DNA of 64,000 nucleotides from Lewinellaceae bacterium (GTDB lineage Bacteria; Bacteroidota; Bacteroidia; Chitinophagales; Saprospiraceae): positions 257,819 to 321,818 of the forward strand of contig JACJYM010000003.1 of the NCBI GenBank assembly GCA_020636155.1, written 5' to 3'. The notes beneath the pieces were generated by a model that saw only the letters and a program-made list of their open reading frames with translations, did not search any database and had not been told where the DNA came from. The translations under genes and the position numbers were made by a program. Positions 44,503 to 53,108 of the stretch are shown piece by piece (position 1 is the first letter of the stretch; each line of letters starts with the position of its first letter).

Positions 44503-45132
44503 TTAATTTTGAAGTTTTAATTCGGTTTGATATTCGGAGAATGATTCTTGAACAAGGAATAATTCTAATTGGTTTTTGTCGTTAAAACCACCAATTTTCT
44601 GACGATATTTTGCCGCCATCTTAATATTCTCAATTTCAAGTTTTCTGTTTTTGCTTATTTTCAAAAAATCTTCTTCTTGGTCTATTCCTAAAAATCGTCT
44701 ATTTGCCAAATTAGCTGCAATACCTGTTGTTGAACTACCTGTAAATGGGTCTAAAATCCAAGCATTTGGTTTAGTAGAAGCTAAAATCAATCGAGTTAAA
44801 ACTGACAATGGTTTTTGGGTTGGATGTTTTGTACAGCTCTTTTCCCAAGGTGCAATTGCTGGTAATTTCCAAACATCTTTCATTTGCTTGTCTCCGTTGA
44901 GTTGTTTCATTAATTCATAGTTAAAATAATGTGGAACTTTCTCGGATTTTCTTGCCCAGATAATTTGTTCGGTAGAATAAGTGAAATAACGACAAGAAAA
45001 GTTAGGTGGCGGATTTGTCTTTTCCCAAGTGATTATGTTCAAAATCTTAAAGCCAAATTCTGTCAAGATTTGTCCAACCGAAAAAATATTGTGCATAGTT
45101 CCGCTTATCCAAATAGTAGCATCATTCTTCAT
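44503..45132 (-). CDS. DpnA-like beta-class DNA adenine methyltransferase, 5'-truncated
   Basis: A 209-residue protein that lines up with the C-terminal three quarters of DpnA: WISGTMHNIFSVG, then KTNPPPNFSCRYFTYSTE, KQMKDVW, and the SAM-binding DPFTGSSTTGIAA near residues 140-152. In beta-class enzymes the catalytic DPPY block precedes these. Here it is absent: a TAG stop lies 11 codons before the ATG and the frame beyond does not match. I infer a deletion of ~90-100 residues, so it is probably inactive. It is the last gene of the R-M operon (48319 to 44503). Confidence 0.8.
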   Translation of the reverse strand: MKNDATIWISGTMHNIFSVGQILTEFGFKILNIITWEKTNPPPNFSCRYFTYSTEQIIWARKSEKVPHYFNYELMKQLNGDKQMKDVWKLPAIAPWEKSCTKHPTQKPLSVLTRLILASTKPNAWILDPFTGSSTTGIAANLANRRFLGIDQEEDFLKISKNRKLEIENIKMAAKYRQKIGGFNDKNQLELFLVQESFSEYQTELKLQN

Positions 45133-45160
45133 TTTGTCTCGAATAAAAATGTGCTAGATT

Positions 45161-45319
45161 CTATGATACTTGAGCAATATCAATTCCATAAACTAAACTA
45201 AATAATTCAAAATCTTCTGGTTGATTGAATTCACAAACCTCATTAATTGAAAAATCATTTTTGTCTATAAATTCTCTTAGAATATTTGAAATAATAATTT
45301 TCTGAATAGGAATATCCAT
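45161..45319 (-). CDS. Small ORF in the R-M island, possibly a remnant
   Basis: A 52-residue ORF starts at the ATG at 45319 (MDIPIQKIIISNILREFIDK). The open frame is coding-like for ~11 codons further upstream, back to a stop near 45353. Another frame has an ATG overlapping the RhuM stop (TAATG, MEIILHN), so an indel may have broken the start. Composition matches the neighbouring genes. No family recognised. Confidence 0.4.
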   Translation of the reverse strand: MDIPIQKIIISNILREFIDKNDFSINEVCEFNQPEDFELFSLVYGIDIAQVS

Positions 45320-45367
45320 ACCCCAAAACAAGATATTATCTTGTTCTATTGTGTAAAATTATTTCCA

Positions 45368-46384
45368 TTACTTATTTCCATTCTTTTTGATTTTATTTAT
45401 TTCCTTGTCAAAATCAGATAGGTATTTTTTATCTTGAAGAATTCGATACTTTTCAAATTCTTGACTTGCTTTTTCAATTGCTTGTTCATTTGATATTTTT
45501 CCAACATTATCCAACAATTCATATCGATTGATTTCTAGAAAACCATCTAAAACTTCAGTCCATTCTGACATTTTCATTGGGATATTACGTTCTGCTTGAA
45601 GTTCTGCAAAGTTTAAATATAACTCAACTAAGCGGTTTAGTTCCTTGATTTCTTTTTCTTCTAAATAGTTTTTTGCAGTACCAATATCTGATTTTAATAT
45701 TTTGCCTTCGGGAGAATTTTTCCAAGTTGTTAAGCCCATATTTGGCTTTTTTGAATCAACTCTTTTGTGAATAATTTCTGCTGCTGTGTTTCCTGTAATT
45801 GCCCAATGAAGTTTATTTTGAACTGTTTTGTAAAAATTTTGGGTTAGTTGAGAGTTCGTATCATAATCTATACTGCATTGAGCATAAATATCTGTGATTT
45901 TCTGATAAAATCTTCTTTCTGAAGCTCGGATTTCCCGGATTCGTTCTAGTAATTCCTCAAAATAATCCTTTCCAAAAACCTGACCACCTTGTTTTAAGCG
46001 TTTGTCATCTAAGACGAATCCTTTGATGATAAATTCTTTGAGTGTTTTAGTTGCCCAAATACGAAATTGTGTACCTCTTTGAGATTTGATTCTATAGCCA
46101 ACAGAAATTATAACATCAAGATTATAGTAAAAAACCTCATATTCTTTTCCATCATCGGCAGTTGTTCGGAATTTCCGAACAACTTGATTTTCGTCCAATT
46201 CACCTTCTTTAAAAACATTGCTAATATGTTCACTTACAGTTGATTTTGACCTGTCAAATAACTCTTGCATTGCTTTTTGAGTAAGCCAAACAGATTCATT
46301 ATGAACAAAAACATCAACTCTAACCTCGCCATCTTGAGAAGTATAAAGAATAAAGTCGGAATTGTTAGGAATAAGCTCTGACAT
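45368..46384 (-). CDS. RhuM family protein
   Basis: A 338-residue protein matching the virulence RhuM family: N-terminal winged helix-like region (VWLTQKAMQELFDRSKSTVSE HISN core), then YNLDVIISVGYRIKSQRGTQ, FRIWATKTLKEF, and a C-terminal Fic/DOC-related helical part with NLHWAITGNTAAEI-type sequence. The biochemical role of RhuM is unknown. It lies 2 bp after the DpnD-like gene, so it is an integral member of this operon. RhuM genes are frequent in mobile and defence loci, consistent with this context. Confidence 0.88.
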   Translation of the reverse strand: MSELIPNNSDFILYTSQDGEVRVDVFVHNESVWLTQKAMQELFDRSKSTVSEHISNVFKEGELDENQVVRKFRTTADDGKEYEVFYYNLDVIISVGYRIKSQRGTQFRIWATKTLKEFIIKGFVLDDKRLKQGGQVFGKDYFEELLERIREIRASERRFYQKITDIYAQCSIDYDTNSQLTQNFYKTVQNKLHWAITGNTAAEIIHKRVDSKKPNMGLTTWKNSPEGKILKSDIGTAKNYLEEKEIKELNRLVELYLNFAELQAERNIPMKMSEWTEVLDGFLEINRYELLDNVGKISNEQAIEKASQEFEKYRILQDKKYLSDFDKEINKIKKNGNK

Positions 46385-46386
46385 AA

Positions 46387-46557
46387 CTAATCTTCAATTT
46401 CTATAAAATCAGTTTCCACAAAGTCGTTTTCGTCAAGCACAATTTCTTCATTTCTATACATTTCTTTAACTTTAAAGTATGCTTCATCTTCTGAAATTGC
46501 TTCAATTTCAATTATCCTTGAAAGCGTTTCTTTTACTTCAATTTTAAATGTATTCAT
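46387..46557 (-). CDS. dpnD: DpnD/PcfM-like small protein
   Basis: A 56-residue protein (ATG at 46557, TAG at 46387) that fits the DpnD/PcfM family along its entire length: FKIEVKETLSRIIEIEA, then EEIVLDENDFVETDF. DpnD is the small partner gene of the pneumococcal DpnI restriction cassette and its biochemical role is unknown. The start overlaps the nuclease stop in an ATGA junction, so translation is coupled. An alternative ATG lies 6 bp upstream. Confidence 0.85.
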   Translation of the reverse strand: MNTFKIEVKETLSRIIEIEAISEDEAYFKVKEMYRNEEIVLDENDFVETDFIEIED

Positions 46558-47348
46558 TTCCATAATTTTTTGTATTTTCCATTCCCTAAAAATTCTATTA
46601 ATCCTAAGTCTCGAATATATTGTAGTTGTTGCCTAATTTTATCATTTATGTGTTGATTTTCGGGAAATATTGTTCTTAGATGATATTCAAATGTACTTAT
46701 CTCGGCAAGAGTAAAAATTTGTTTGGGGATAGCATTTACACACTTAAAAACTTCTAACTTCCATCCTTTTAGTGAACTTTCAATAGGCTCAACAGAAGTT
46801 TCTATTACATCTGATTTTTCTTCTGGTGTTTCAATTTCAATTGAAGGAAATTTTGGAGAAACTACTTTAGGAATTTTTGATAAAATCTCCTTTACCGTTT
46901 CTAAATCGGTTTGCTTTACCAGTCCAGTCCTTTCATTTTGGGATAAGTCATTAAAGTCGGAGGATATTTTTTGAAGAATATTTTTGTCTTCTAAGTAAAT
47001 TCCATATTCATAATTTTTCATCAATCCTCCATAGGTTAAGTTTCCTGATGAAATGATTGCTTTACAATCATCGAACAAATAAATTTTTGAATGTAGTTTT
47101 GGGAAGTTCTTTACAGTTCCGTTATTACTAATTATGTTTTCAATAGCTGAAATGTCAAGTGAACCAGAATAAATACTCATCAACTTGAAAGAAGTAATCA
47201 ACTCAACTTTTGAGGAATTATTCTTTGCATTAATTAGTTCCTCACAAATATCTTGTTTTACAAACGGGGAAGTAATTTTTATTGATTTCTTTGATTGATG
47301 TACTAATTCAAGAAAATCATCTTTCCAAGGTGTAGTTAAGATTTTCAT
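46554..47348 (-). CDS. PLD-family nuclease with DpnI-type C-terminal winged helix
   Basis: A 264-residue protein. Residues ~1-130 are a phospholipase-D-type nuclease domain with one HKD motif: His86-x-Lys88 (KLHSKIYLFDD, Asp93) and ISSGNLTYGG (Gly102). One HKD per chain implies a dimer. A linker (~160-195) leads to residues ~196-263, which resemble the DpnI C-terminal winged helix: FKCVNAIPKQIFTLAEI and IRQQLQYIRDLGLIEFLGNG. In DpnI that domain recognises methylated GATC. It is coupled to the methylase (TAATG) and to dpnD (ATGA). I infer this is the restriction endonuclease of the system. Confidence 0.85.
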   Translation of the reverse strand: MKILTTPWKDDFLELVHQSKKSIKITSPFVKQDICEELINAKNNSSKVELITSFKLMSIYSGSLDISAIENIISNNGTVKNFPKLHSKIYLFDDCKAIISSGNLTYGGLMKNYEYGIYLEDKNILQKISSDFNDLSQNERTGLVKQTDLETVKEILSKIPKVVSPKFPSIEIETPEEKSDVIETSVEPIESSLKGWKLEVFKCVNAIPKQIFTLAEISTFEYHLRTIFPENQHINDKIRQQLQYIRDLGLIEFLGNGKYKKLWK

Positions 47349-48319
47349 TAAGCAGCGAACCTGTATTTTGCGTTAGGGATTGAAGTGAAAATCCTTTTGT
47401 GAGGTACGAACAAAAGATTGTAACAGAAAGCCCGACCCGATAGGGGATCGTCCAAATAAAAATTTTTAGAATTTGCATTTATACTTCTTCTTGCATCTAC
47501 TCTTTGAATATTGAAGTCTGAATATAAGTCATCAAAAAAGTTGTCGTTTTTGTCTTTGGCCTTTACGTCTGAATTGCTCAAAATCCAAATATGATTTAAA
47601 GCATCAAGTTTGTGGCAAAAATCTCTTAGTCTGATTTGTTCAGCATCATTAAACTCATCTTTTGCATACGAATTGAAACTTGAGGTTTCACTTAATGGTT
47701 TGTAAGGTGGATCGAAGTAAAACAAGGTGTTTCTATCCGAAAAATTCAGAGTTTCTTCAAAGTCACCACAAAGGATTTCAACTTTTTGCAATGCTTGATT
47801 AACTGCCAAAATATTTTTCTTGTCGCAAATGGTCGGTCTTTTGTAACTTCCCATTGGCACGTTGAATTCGTTTTTTCGATTCACTCGATAAAGTCCATTA
47901 AAACAAGTCCGATTAAGAAAAATAAACAAAGCGGCTTGTCCGCTTTGTTCTTCTTTTCTTGTGTTGTAAAGCTCTCTTTTAGAGTAGTAATATTCCTTTT
48001 TTGCTTCGTCATTTCCTTCAAGTCCGTGAAATTCGTTTTGAAGTATTTGAAGAATAGCTATCAGTTCTTTCGGTCTTGAAGCTATTATTTTGTATGTGTT
48101 TATTAAATCCTCGTTAATGTCATTTATAACTGCTTTATTTAAGTTTTGAAAATTGTTTAACATCCAAAATAACACAGCACCACTTCCAACAAATGGTTCG
48201 ATATATATGAATTTGTCGCTGAAAATGTCTTTTGGCAAAACCTTTTCAATATCATTAATAAGTTGTGTTTTACCACCGGCCCACTTTAAAAACGGTTTTG
48301 CTATTTTACTATCTGCCAT
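47348..48319 (-). CDS. dam: Dam-family DNA adenine-N6 methyltransferase
   Basis: A 323-residue alpha-class (D12) methylase: motif X FLKWAGGKTQL, the SAM-binding YIEPFVGSGAVLF (residues 39-51) and catalytic DPPY at 203-206. The DpnM/Dam-type body and NRTCFNGLYRVNRKNEFN segment suggest GATC specificity, which is inferred only. It is about 45 residues longer than Dam, with a C-terminal tail. First gene of the R-M operon, preceded by a -7 element (48342-48349), and its stop overlaps the nuclease start. Confidence 0.93.
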   Translation of the reverse strand: MADSKIAKPFLKWAGGKTQLINDIEKVLPKDIFSDKFIYIEPFVGSGAVLFWMLNNFQNLNKAVINDINEDLINTYKIIASRPKELIAILQILQNEFHGLEGNDEAKKEYYYSKRELYNTRKEEQSGQAALFIFLNRTCFNGLYRVNRKNEFNVPMGSYKRPTICDKKNILAVNQALQKVEILCGDFEETLNFSDRNTLFYFDPPYKPLSETSSFNSYAKDEFNDAEQIRLRDFCHKLDALNHIWILSNSDVKAKDKNDNFFDDLYSDFNIQRVDARRSINANSKNFYLDDPLSGRAFCYNLLFVPHKRIFTSIPNAKYRFAA

Positions 48320-48341
48320 TCTACTTTTTCTTTAAGGATTT

Positions 48342-48349
48342 CAAATTTA
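48342..48349 (-). promoter_or_regulatory. -7 promoter element of the R-M operon
   Basis: Minus-strand TAAATTTG, 22 bp before the methylase ATG. No clear -33 partner. Confidence 0.45.
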
Positions 48350-48416
48350 CGATTTTAATTTTTTTTCCTTGAATTGGTGTAGATATTTATTGAAACGATG
48401 ATTCTTGCACCTTTTC

Positions 48417-48605
48417 TTATAGAATATCATCCTTTTTATTTATGGGAGCGAGCAACATATAAAATATCCAAGCAAACCACGAAATGAATATGACTTCCAA
48501 TACCCAAGAAATTTTTTCTTTGCCTTTGGTTTTGTTGGAGGATAGTATAAATATGAAAGGCAATAAGTAAATGATTAATAAAATTAGTAGAAATGATATA
48601 TCCAT
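48417..48605 (-). CDS. Small two-TM membrane protein
   Basis: A 62-residue protein with two hydrophobic helices (about 3-21 and 33-53) separated by a basic loop (NKTKGKEKISW), and a polar C-terminus. It resembles the superinfection-immunity/PLDc_N-type small membrane proteins in layout, but no motif is decisive. Located between the R-M operon and a lipoprotein gene. Confidence 0.55.
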   Translation of the reverse strand: MDISFLLILLIIYLLPFIFILSSNKTKGKEKISWVLEVIFISWFAWIFYMLLAPINKKDDIL

Positions 48606-48654
48606 AATATTTGCATTTTTATTAATTCATTTATTCTGATAAATTTAAACGATT

Positions 48655-49251
48655 TTAAGGACGATCGATTTTTTCTTTCCGTTCGCTCAGTCCTAATTTA
48701 TCAATGAGAATATTTATTTCATCTTCTGATCTATAGGGGCTCTCCATGTCAAACCGCTCATTATATTGGAACTGATAGGTTCTTCCTAAATACAACGACA
48801 TGGCGGTATCATTGATATCTCCCTTTAAATAGGCCTGATACAAAATTTCAAAATTTCGGTTTCTTTCTTCTATATCTCCTGAATGGTGTATGACAATCCA
48901 AGGTGCAATGGCTGCATCTTGACCCAGTTCCGCTAAGCTCGGATATCCATACTTGTTTAAATAAGCCTCTACTTTGGCAAGGTTTATTGCATCTTGATTC
49001 CATTGTAAATGAATGTAGTCTAAGCGTTCTTTAGAGTCATTGCCATATTGTTGTATGAGTTGTGCCTCTTTTTCGCTATTTCTTACCGATTGATCGTCTT
49101 GGAGTATTTTTTCCAGAAATTGCTTTTGATCTTCAACGGTGTTTAATTGCTTGATTTCGTTAGAAATTTCTGAGGTAGCTAACGTTGGCTTTTGTTTACA
49201 AGAGAATACTAAGGTTATAAAAACAATTAATAGAATTTTATGGAACGTCAC
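48655..49251 (-). CDS. DUF6624-like lipoprotein
   Basis: A 198-residue protein with lipobox LVFSC (Cys18), hence predicted lipoprotein. The mature part carries the pattern of DUF6624: KVEAYLNKYGYPSLAELGQD, then APWIVIHHSGDIEERNRNFE, and GRTYQFQYNERFDM. The His-rich centre may bind a ligand. Function is unknown. The 49252-49415 gap shows nothing. Confidence 0.75.
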   Translation of the reverse strand: MTFHKILLIVFITLVFSCKQKPTLATSEISNEIKQLNTVEDQKQFLEKILQDDQSVRNSEKEAQLIQQYGNDSKERLDYIHLQWNQDAINLAKVEAYLNKYGYPSLAELGQDAAIAPWIVIHHSGDIEERNRNFEILYQAYLKGDINDTAMSLYLGRTYQFQYNERFDMESPYRSEDEINILIDKLGLSERKEKIDRP

Positions 49252-49415
49252 AGTAATATGGTTTTAATAAGTTTAATTCAATGAATTAAAACAATAAATA
49301 TAAGGAAAATTTTTCATCAAAACCATATTCTTAAAACAATATTTGAATGTCACAGCATTTATCAATGTATAATGGTTCTAATACAGCTTGAATTAATTCC
49401 GTGTAATTACTCCTC

Positions 49416-50384
49416 CTATTCCTTTCGATCCATAGTCACTACCCAGATGCCCCGCAATTCATTTTCTTTATACCCTGTGGCAAGATCGTGAGGATATAAT
49501 TTTTTAATCGAAGATTGTGTCTCCACACTTATATCATCATTCGTATTTCCGTGACATTGAAGACACATTTTATTAGTCATGATAGGGTAGTAAGCAATCA
49601 CTTTATCTCCTGATTCTATGGCTTTTGGACTTGGATTTTCGCCATTTGCGACTTCTGTTTTAACTTTCGCTATGTATTTTAATTCCTCTTCGTTTGCCGC
49701 ATTGTTAGGGTTTCTATTCTTATCGGAAACTCGCTTAATATTGGCATTAAGTGCCACAGCCATACTGTCGGTGAGAGGAATGGCTCGAGTATTACAAAAT
49801 TCTAATGCACTCGGAGTTCCTTTAGTTTGGATCGCATTGAGCAGGTTTTTACCTAGGATACTCTTCGTCGATAATGCTATATTTTTTCCTTCTTTGAGAA
49901 AGTCAATATTACTAGGGTCAGAATTTTTTATCATATTGGATTTTGATTCAGCTTCATGCTTTTCTAACCAATCGGGTTTTTCAAGTTCGGCATTGTATAT
50001 GTAGCGAGCGATGGCTTCATATTGATTTCTATCATAACCTAAAGTCGGCATGATGCCAAATTTTTCCACGGCATTGGGCATTCTTGAGTTCATGATATTA
50101 GGCGAAACTAAAAAATCACTCATGTTTTTTACAAAATCGACTTCATTATCTACGTTTTCTAGGTAATGTTCCTTGACTGCCGCCAATGGCGGTGCAATCA
50201 TTTTGGTAAATGTATTATTGTTGGCATGACATTGAATGCAATTCTGTTTAATGATATCAAAACCTTCATCACCGAGGCTTTCGGCAATTGGTTGGCTATT
50301 GTCCACAGGTTTTTTGTTATTGGAATTACAACTTATGGCAACAGTCAGGGTCATTGCCAAAATTAGAAATTTTATCATTTGCAC
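49416..50384 (-). CDS. Lipoprotein cytochrome c fused to a DUF3365 haem domain
   Basis: A 322-residue protein with lipobox VAISC (Cys19). Residues ~40-135 are a class-I-like cytochrome c with CIQCH (Cys49-x2-Cys52-His53). Residues ~165-322 are a DUF3365 (Tll0287-like) domain containing CLQCH and an N-terminal GKNLLNAIQTKGTP helix. Two haems c are therefore expected, probably in an outer- or inner-membrane-anchored periplasmic redox or sensor protein. A promoter -7 element lies 18 bp upstream, inside the trkA-like gene's end. Confidence 0.88.
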   Translation of the reverse strand: MQMIKFLILAMTLTVAISCNSNNKKPVDNSQPIAESLGDEGFDIIKQNCIQCHANNNTFTKMIAPPLAAVKEHYLENVDNEVDFVKNMSDFLVSPNIMNSRMPNAVEKFGIMPTLGYDRNQYEAIARYIYNAELEKPDWLEKHEAESKSNMIKNSDPSNIDFLKEGKNIALSTKSILGKNLLNAIQTKGTPSALEFCNTRAIPLTDSMAVALNANIKRVSDKNRNPNNAANEEELKYIAKVKTEVANGENPSPKAIESGDKVIAYYPIMTNKMCLQCHGNTNDDISVETQSSIKKLYPHDLATGYKENELRGIWVVTMDRKE

Positions 50385-50402
50385 TTAGTTTATCAAAAGG
50401 TG

Positions 50403-50410
50403 CAAAGTTA
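50403..50410 (-). promoter_or_regulatory. -7 promoter element of the cytochrome gene
   Basis: Minus-strand TAACTTTG followed by CACC, 18 bp before the ATG at 50384. It overlaps the stop of the upstream K+ uptake gene, so the cytochrome may be transcribed separately. Confidence 0.5.
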
Positions 50411-51094
50411 AAGTTCTTTGATGAATTTTTGAAGATTATGATTGGCACCAAATAAGACTAATATCTCTGCTTCATTCAAAACCGTATCAGAGTTTGCAAG
50501 CCCTTGAACTTTTCTCTCGATGCGACTAGGCCCAAAAATACCCTCAACTTCTTTTGTTTTGATGGTCGTTAAAGCTCGTAATTGATATTTTTCTTCCAAA
50601 AACAGGTGACTGATGGTTTTTCCAATAAATCTTTTTGGCACATCAATTTCTATAATGCTGTACTCATTACTTACTTCGAATGAATCGACTACATTGGGCA
50701 TCATCAATTTCTTTGCCCACCTTTCGGCCGTTTCTTCTTCGGGGTGTACAATGGTATCAACACCTAAAGCTTCCAATACTTTTTCGTGCAGTGGATTTAT
50801 TGCTCGGCTTATGATATGTGGTAAATTCATGTTTTTAAATAGAGCCGTCGTCATAACACTTGCCCCTTGGTCTTCACCTATTGCTATGATGACGATATCG
50901 GTATCTTTTAAAGGAAGCCCCGAGACCGTATATTCATCCAAGGCATCCATACATATAGTATGAGTTATTTTATCTTTAAAATTTTCAACCTTCGACATAT
51001 CATTGTCTATGGCGATGACTTCATTGCCGAGCATGGTCAGTTTCTCTGCTAACGAGGCACCAAAATTTCCTAAACCTACGACGATTGCTTTCAT
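50408..51094 (-). CDS. RCK-domain potassium uptake regulatory subunit (KtrA/TrkA type)
   Basis: A 228-residue protein with an RCK_N Rossmann domain beginning KAIVVGLGNFGASLAEKL, the acidic IAIDNDMSKVE that selects NAD/ATP, and an RCK_C domain (~140-225, YSIIEIDVPKRFIGKTI). One RCK pair per chain matches KtrA-like octameric gating rings rather than the tandem TrkA of E. coli. It gates the adjacent membrane subunit, 11 bp upstream in the same operon. Confidence 0.92.
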   Translation of the reverse strand: MKAIVVGLGNFGASLAEKLTMLGNEVIAIDNDMSKVENFKDKITHTICMDALDEYTVSGLPLKDTDIVIIAIGEDQGASVMTTALFKNMNLPHIISRAINPLHEKVLEALGVDTIVHPEEETAERWAKKLMMPNVVDSFEVSNEYSIIEIDVPKRFIGKTISHLFLEEKYQLRALTTIKTKEVEGIFGPSRIERKVQGLANSDTVLNEAEILVLFGANHNLQKFIKEL

Positions 51095-51105
51095 TTTTAT
51101 GAGTA

Positions 51106-52848
51106 TTAATTTATAGTAATTTCTTCTCTCGGGTATCTGTAATTGGTGTATTTTTCCCTTGACAATACTGCAATAAGTATAGACAGCATGGTCACCCTTC
51201 CTATGAACATGATAAACATGATGACAATCTTACTACCAGTTCCTAAACTAGCAGTAATTCCCAGTGATAGACCTACGGTACTATACGCAGAAAAGCATTC
51301 AAATGCAATATTTAATAAGCCGTGATGTCCGTCAAAAATGGCGATTAGACAAGTGCCGAGCCCAATCACAATAAGAGATAAAGAGATAGTCGCAAAAGCT
51401 CTTCTTACGGATATATCGGCAATTTCTTTTCTAAAGACTTCTATTCGTTCTTTGCCACGTGCAAGGCTGATAATGTTCATGGTCGCAATGGCGAGAGTAC
51501 TGGTTTTAATCCCACCGCCGGTTGATGCCGGAGATGCACCTATCCACATTAAAAATATGGTTATCATTACCGCTGGAAAACTCAATGCCGCCATATCTAC
51601 ATTGTTAAATCCGGCAGTACGTGGAGTCGTAGCCTCAAATAATGCGGCGACCACCTTTCCTAATCCGTGATGTGCCGCCAGCGTATTGTTCCCTTCGAAT
51701 ATAAAAAAAAGAAAAAATGCCACAACATTGAGACTCATTGTGGTCACTAGTGTGATTCTGCTATTGATATTCAAAACCCAAGGTCTGTATAGATTTCTTT
51801 GTTGGCTTTTGAGTAAAAATCGTTTGAATACATGACGTATATAAGACAGCACGTTGACCATGATGGGGAATCCTAAACCGCCAAATACGAAAGTGAGGAT
51901 GATAATGAATTGAAGATTGTAATCGTATCTGAATCCTTCCTCGTACATACTGCTGGATAAAGTCGAAAATCCGGCATTGCAAAAGGCAGATATGGCGTGA
52001 AATACAGAAAAGAATATTTTTTCGGACAAGGAGTTGAAAAGATGTTTATCTAAGCTTAAAAATATCGAAATAGCGGATATGGATTCCACGATAAAGGTAA
52101 TGCTGACGATGTATTTTAAGGTTTTAAATACTTGACCAATTTTCTGAGTACTGGTGATCTCGCTTAGGGTCAATTGATTTTTATAAGAGTCGCCACCCTT
52201 GAAGAAATAGGTGAAATAACTGGCAAAAGTCAGAATACCTAACCCTCCGATTTGTATCAAAACCAAAATTATAGTTTGGCCAAAAGGTGTAAAAAATGTG
52301 GCTGTATCTTCTACCGCAAGACCCGTGACACAAACGGCTGAAGTTGATGTGAAAAGGGCATTAATAAAGTCTATTTTACCATGAGATGCATTCGGTAACA
52401 TCAGCATCAAAGCACCGAGGATGATGATAATTAAAAAACTAAAAATAAAAAGCTGAGCCGGGTTAAGATAAGAAGTGTTATAGTTTAATTTTAACTCAGA
52501 AAACTCTCGAAGGAAGGTGAGGAAAATCGCAATTTTCACCCAAATATCATCATAAAGCCACGATTCATCCTTAAGGCTTGAGTGTGTCAAAAAGTGAATT
52601 AAAATGACGGATATTGTAAACAAAATGGAAATAAAATCAAAGACGATGACTTTCCTTTTTATTTTTTCAAAATCATTAAAGTACCGTAAGGTGGTTGATA
52701 TTACACCGAATAATAGTACCAACAAATAAAAGAAGTTGAGATAATGCTGATTGGTTATGGATTGGTCGTAGCCAAAATCTAGTATAAAGACTAAAAGTCC
52801 TACCAAACTTACCCAAAAAGTAAATCTAAAAAATTTTTCTAAATTCAA
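51106..52848 (-). CDS. TrkH/KtrB-type potassium transporter
   Basis: A 580-residue polytopic protein. The N-terminal ~140 residues form extra membrane helices typical of Bacteroidota homologues. The TrkH core has four pore repeats with selectivity-filter glycines: STSAVCVTGLAVED, HAISAFCNAGFSTL, TTPRTAGFNNVD and FSAYSTVGLSLG. It forms the K+ (or Na+) conducting unit with the RCK subunit encoded downstream. The 52849-53108 gap before lemA holds no recognisable gene. Confidence 0.95.
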   Translation of the reverse strand: MNLEKFFRFTFWVSLVGLLVFILDFGYDQSITNQHYLNFFYLLVLLFGVISTTLRYFNDFEKIKRKVIVFDFISILFTISVILIHFLTHSSLKDESWLYDDIWVKIAIFLTFLREFSELKLNYNTSYLNPAQLFIFSFLIIIILGALMLMLPNASHGKIDFINALFTSTSAVCVTGLAVEDTATFFTPFGQTIILVLIQIGGLGILTFASYFTYFFKGGDSYKNQLTLSEITSTQKIGQVFKTLKYIVSITFIVESISAISIFLSLDKHLFNSLSEKIFFSVFHAISAFCNAGFSTLSSSMYEEGFRYDYNLQFIIILTFVFGGLGFPIMVNVLSYIRHVFKRFLLKSQQRNLYRPWVLNINSRITLVTTMSLNVVAFFLFFIFEGNNTLAAHHGLGKVVAALFEATTPRTAGFNNVDMAALSFPAVMITIFLMWIGASPASTGGGIKTSTLAIATMNIISLARGKERIEVFRKEIADISVRRAFATISLSLIVIGLGTCLIAIFDGHHGLLNIAFECFSAYSTVGLSLGITASLGTGSKIVIMFIMFIGRVTMLSILIAVLSREKYTNYRYPREEITIN

Positions 52849-53108
52849 TTTAAAATCAATTTAGATTGCAAACCTACTTCAAATATTCCTCTCACACTAA
52901 AAAACAATGTTAAGGAGATGGTAACGATACTTTCGACTATGCAAATATCTTTTTTATCAAAAAAGGATATATGTCCACTGTAAATATAAAGTTCAAACCA
53001 AGTTTTGACTTGTTTGTCGATAAATTCCCGTAGATTTGAATTATTATTTACGTGATAATGTTCTTAGATTTGAATGATTTATTTACCAATAATTAAAAAA
53101 GTATTACT

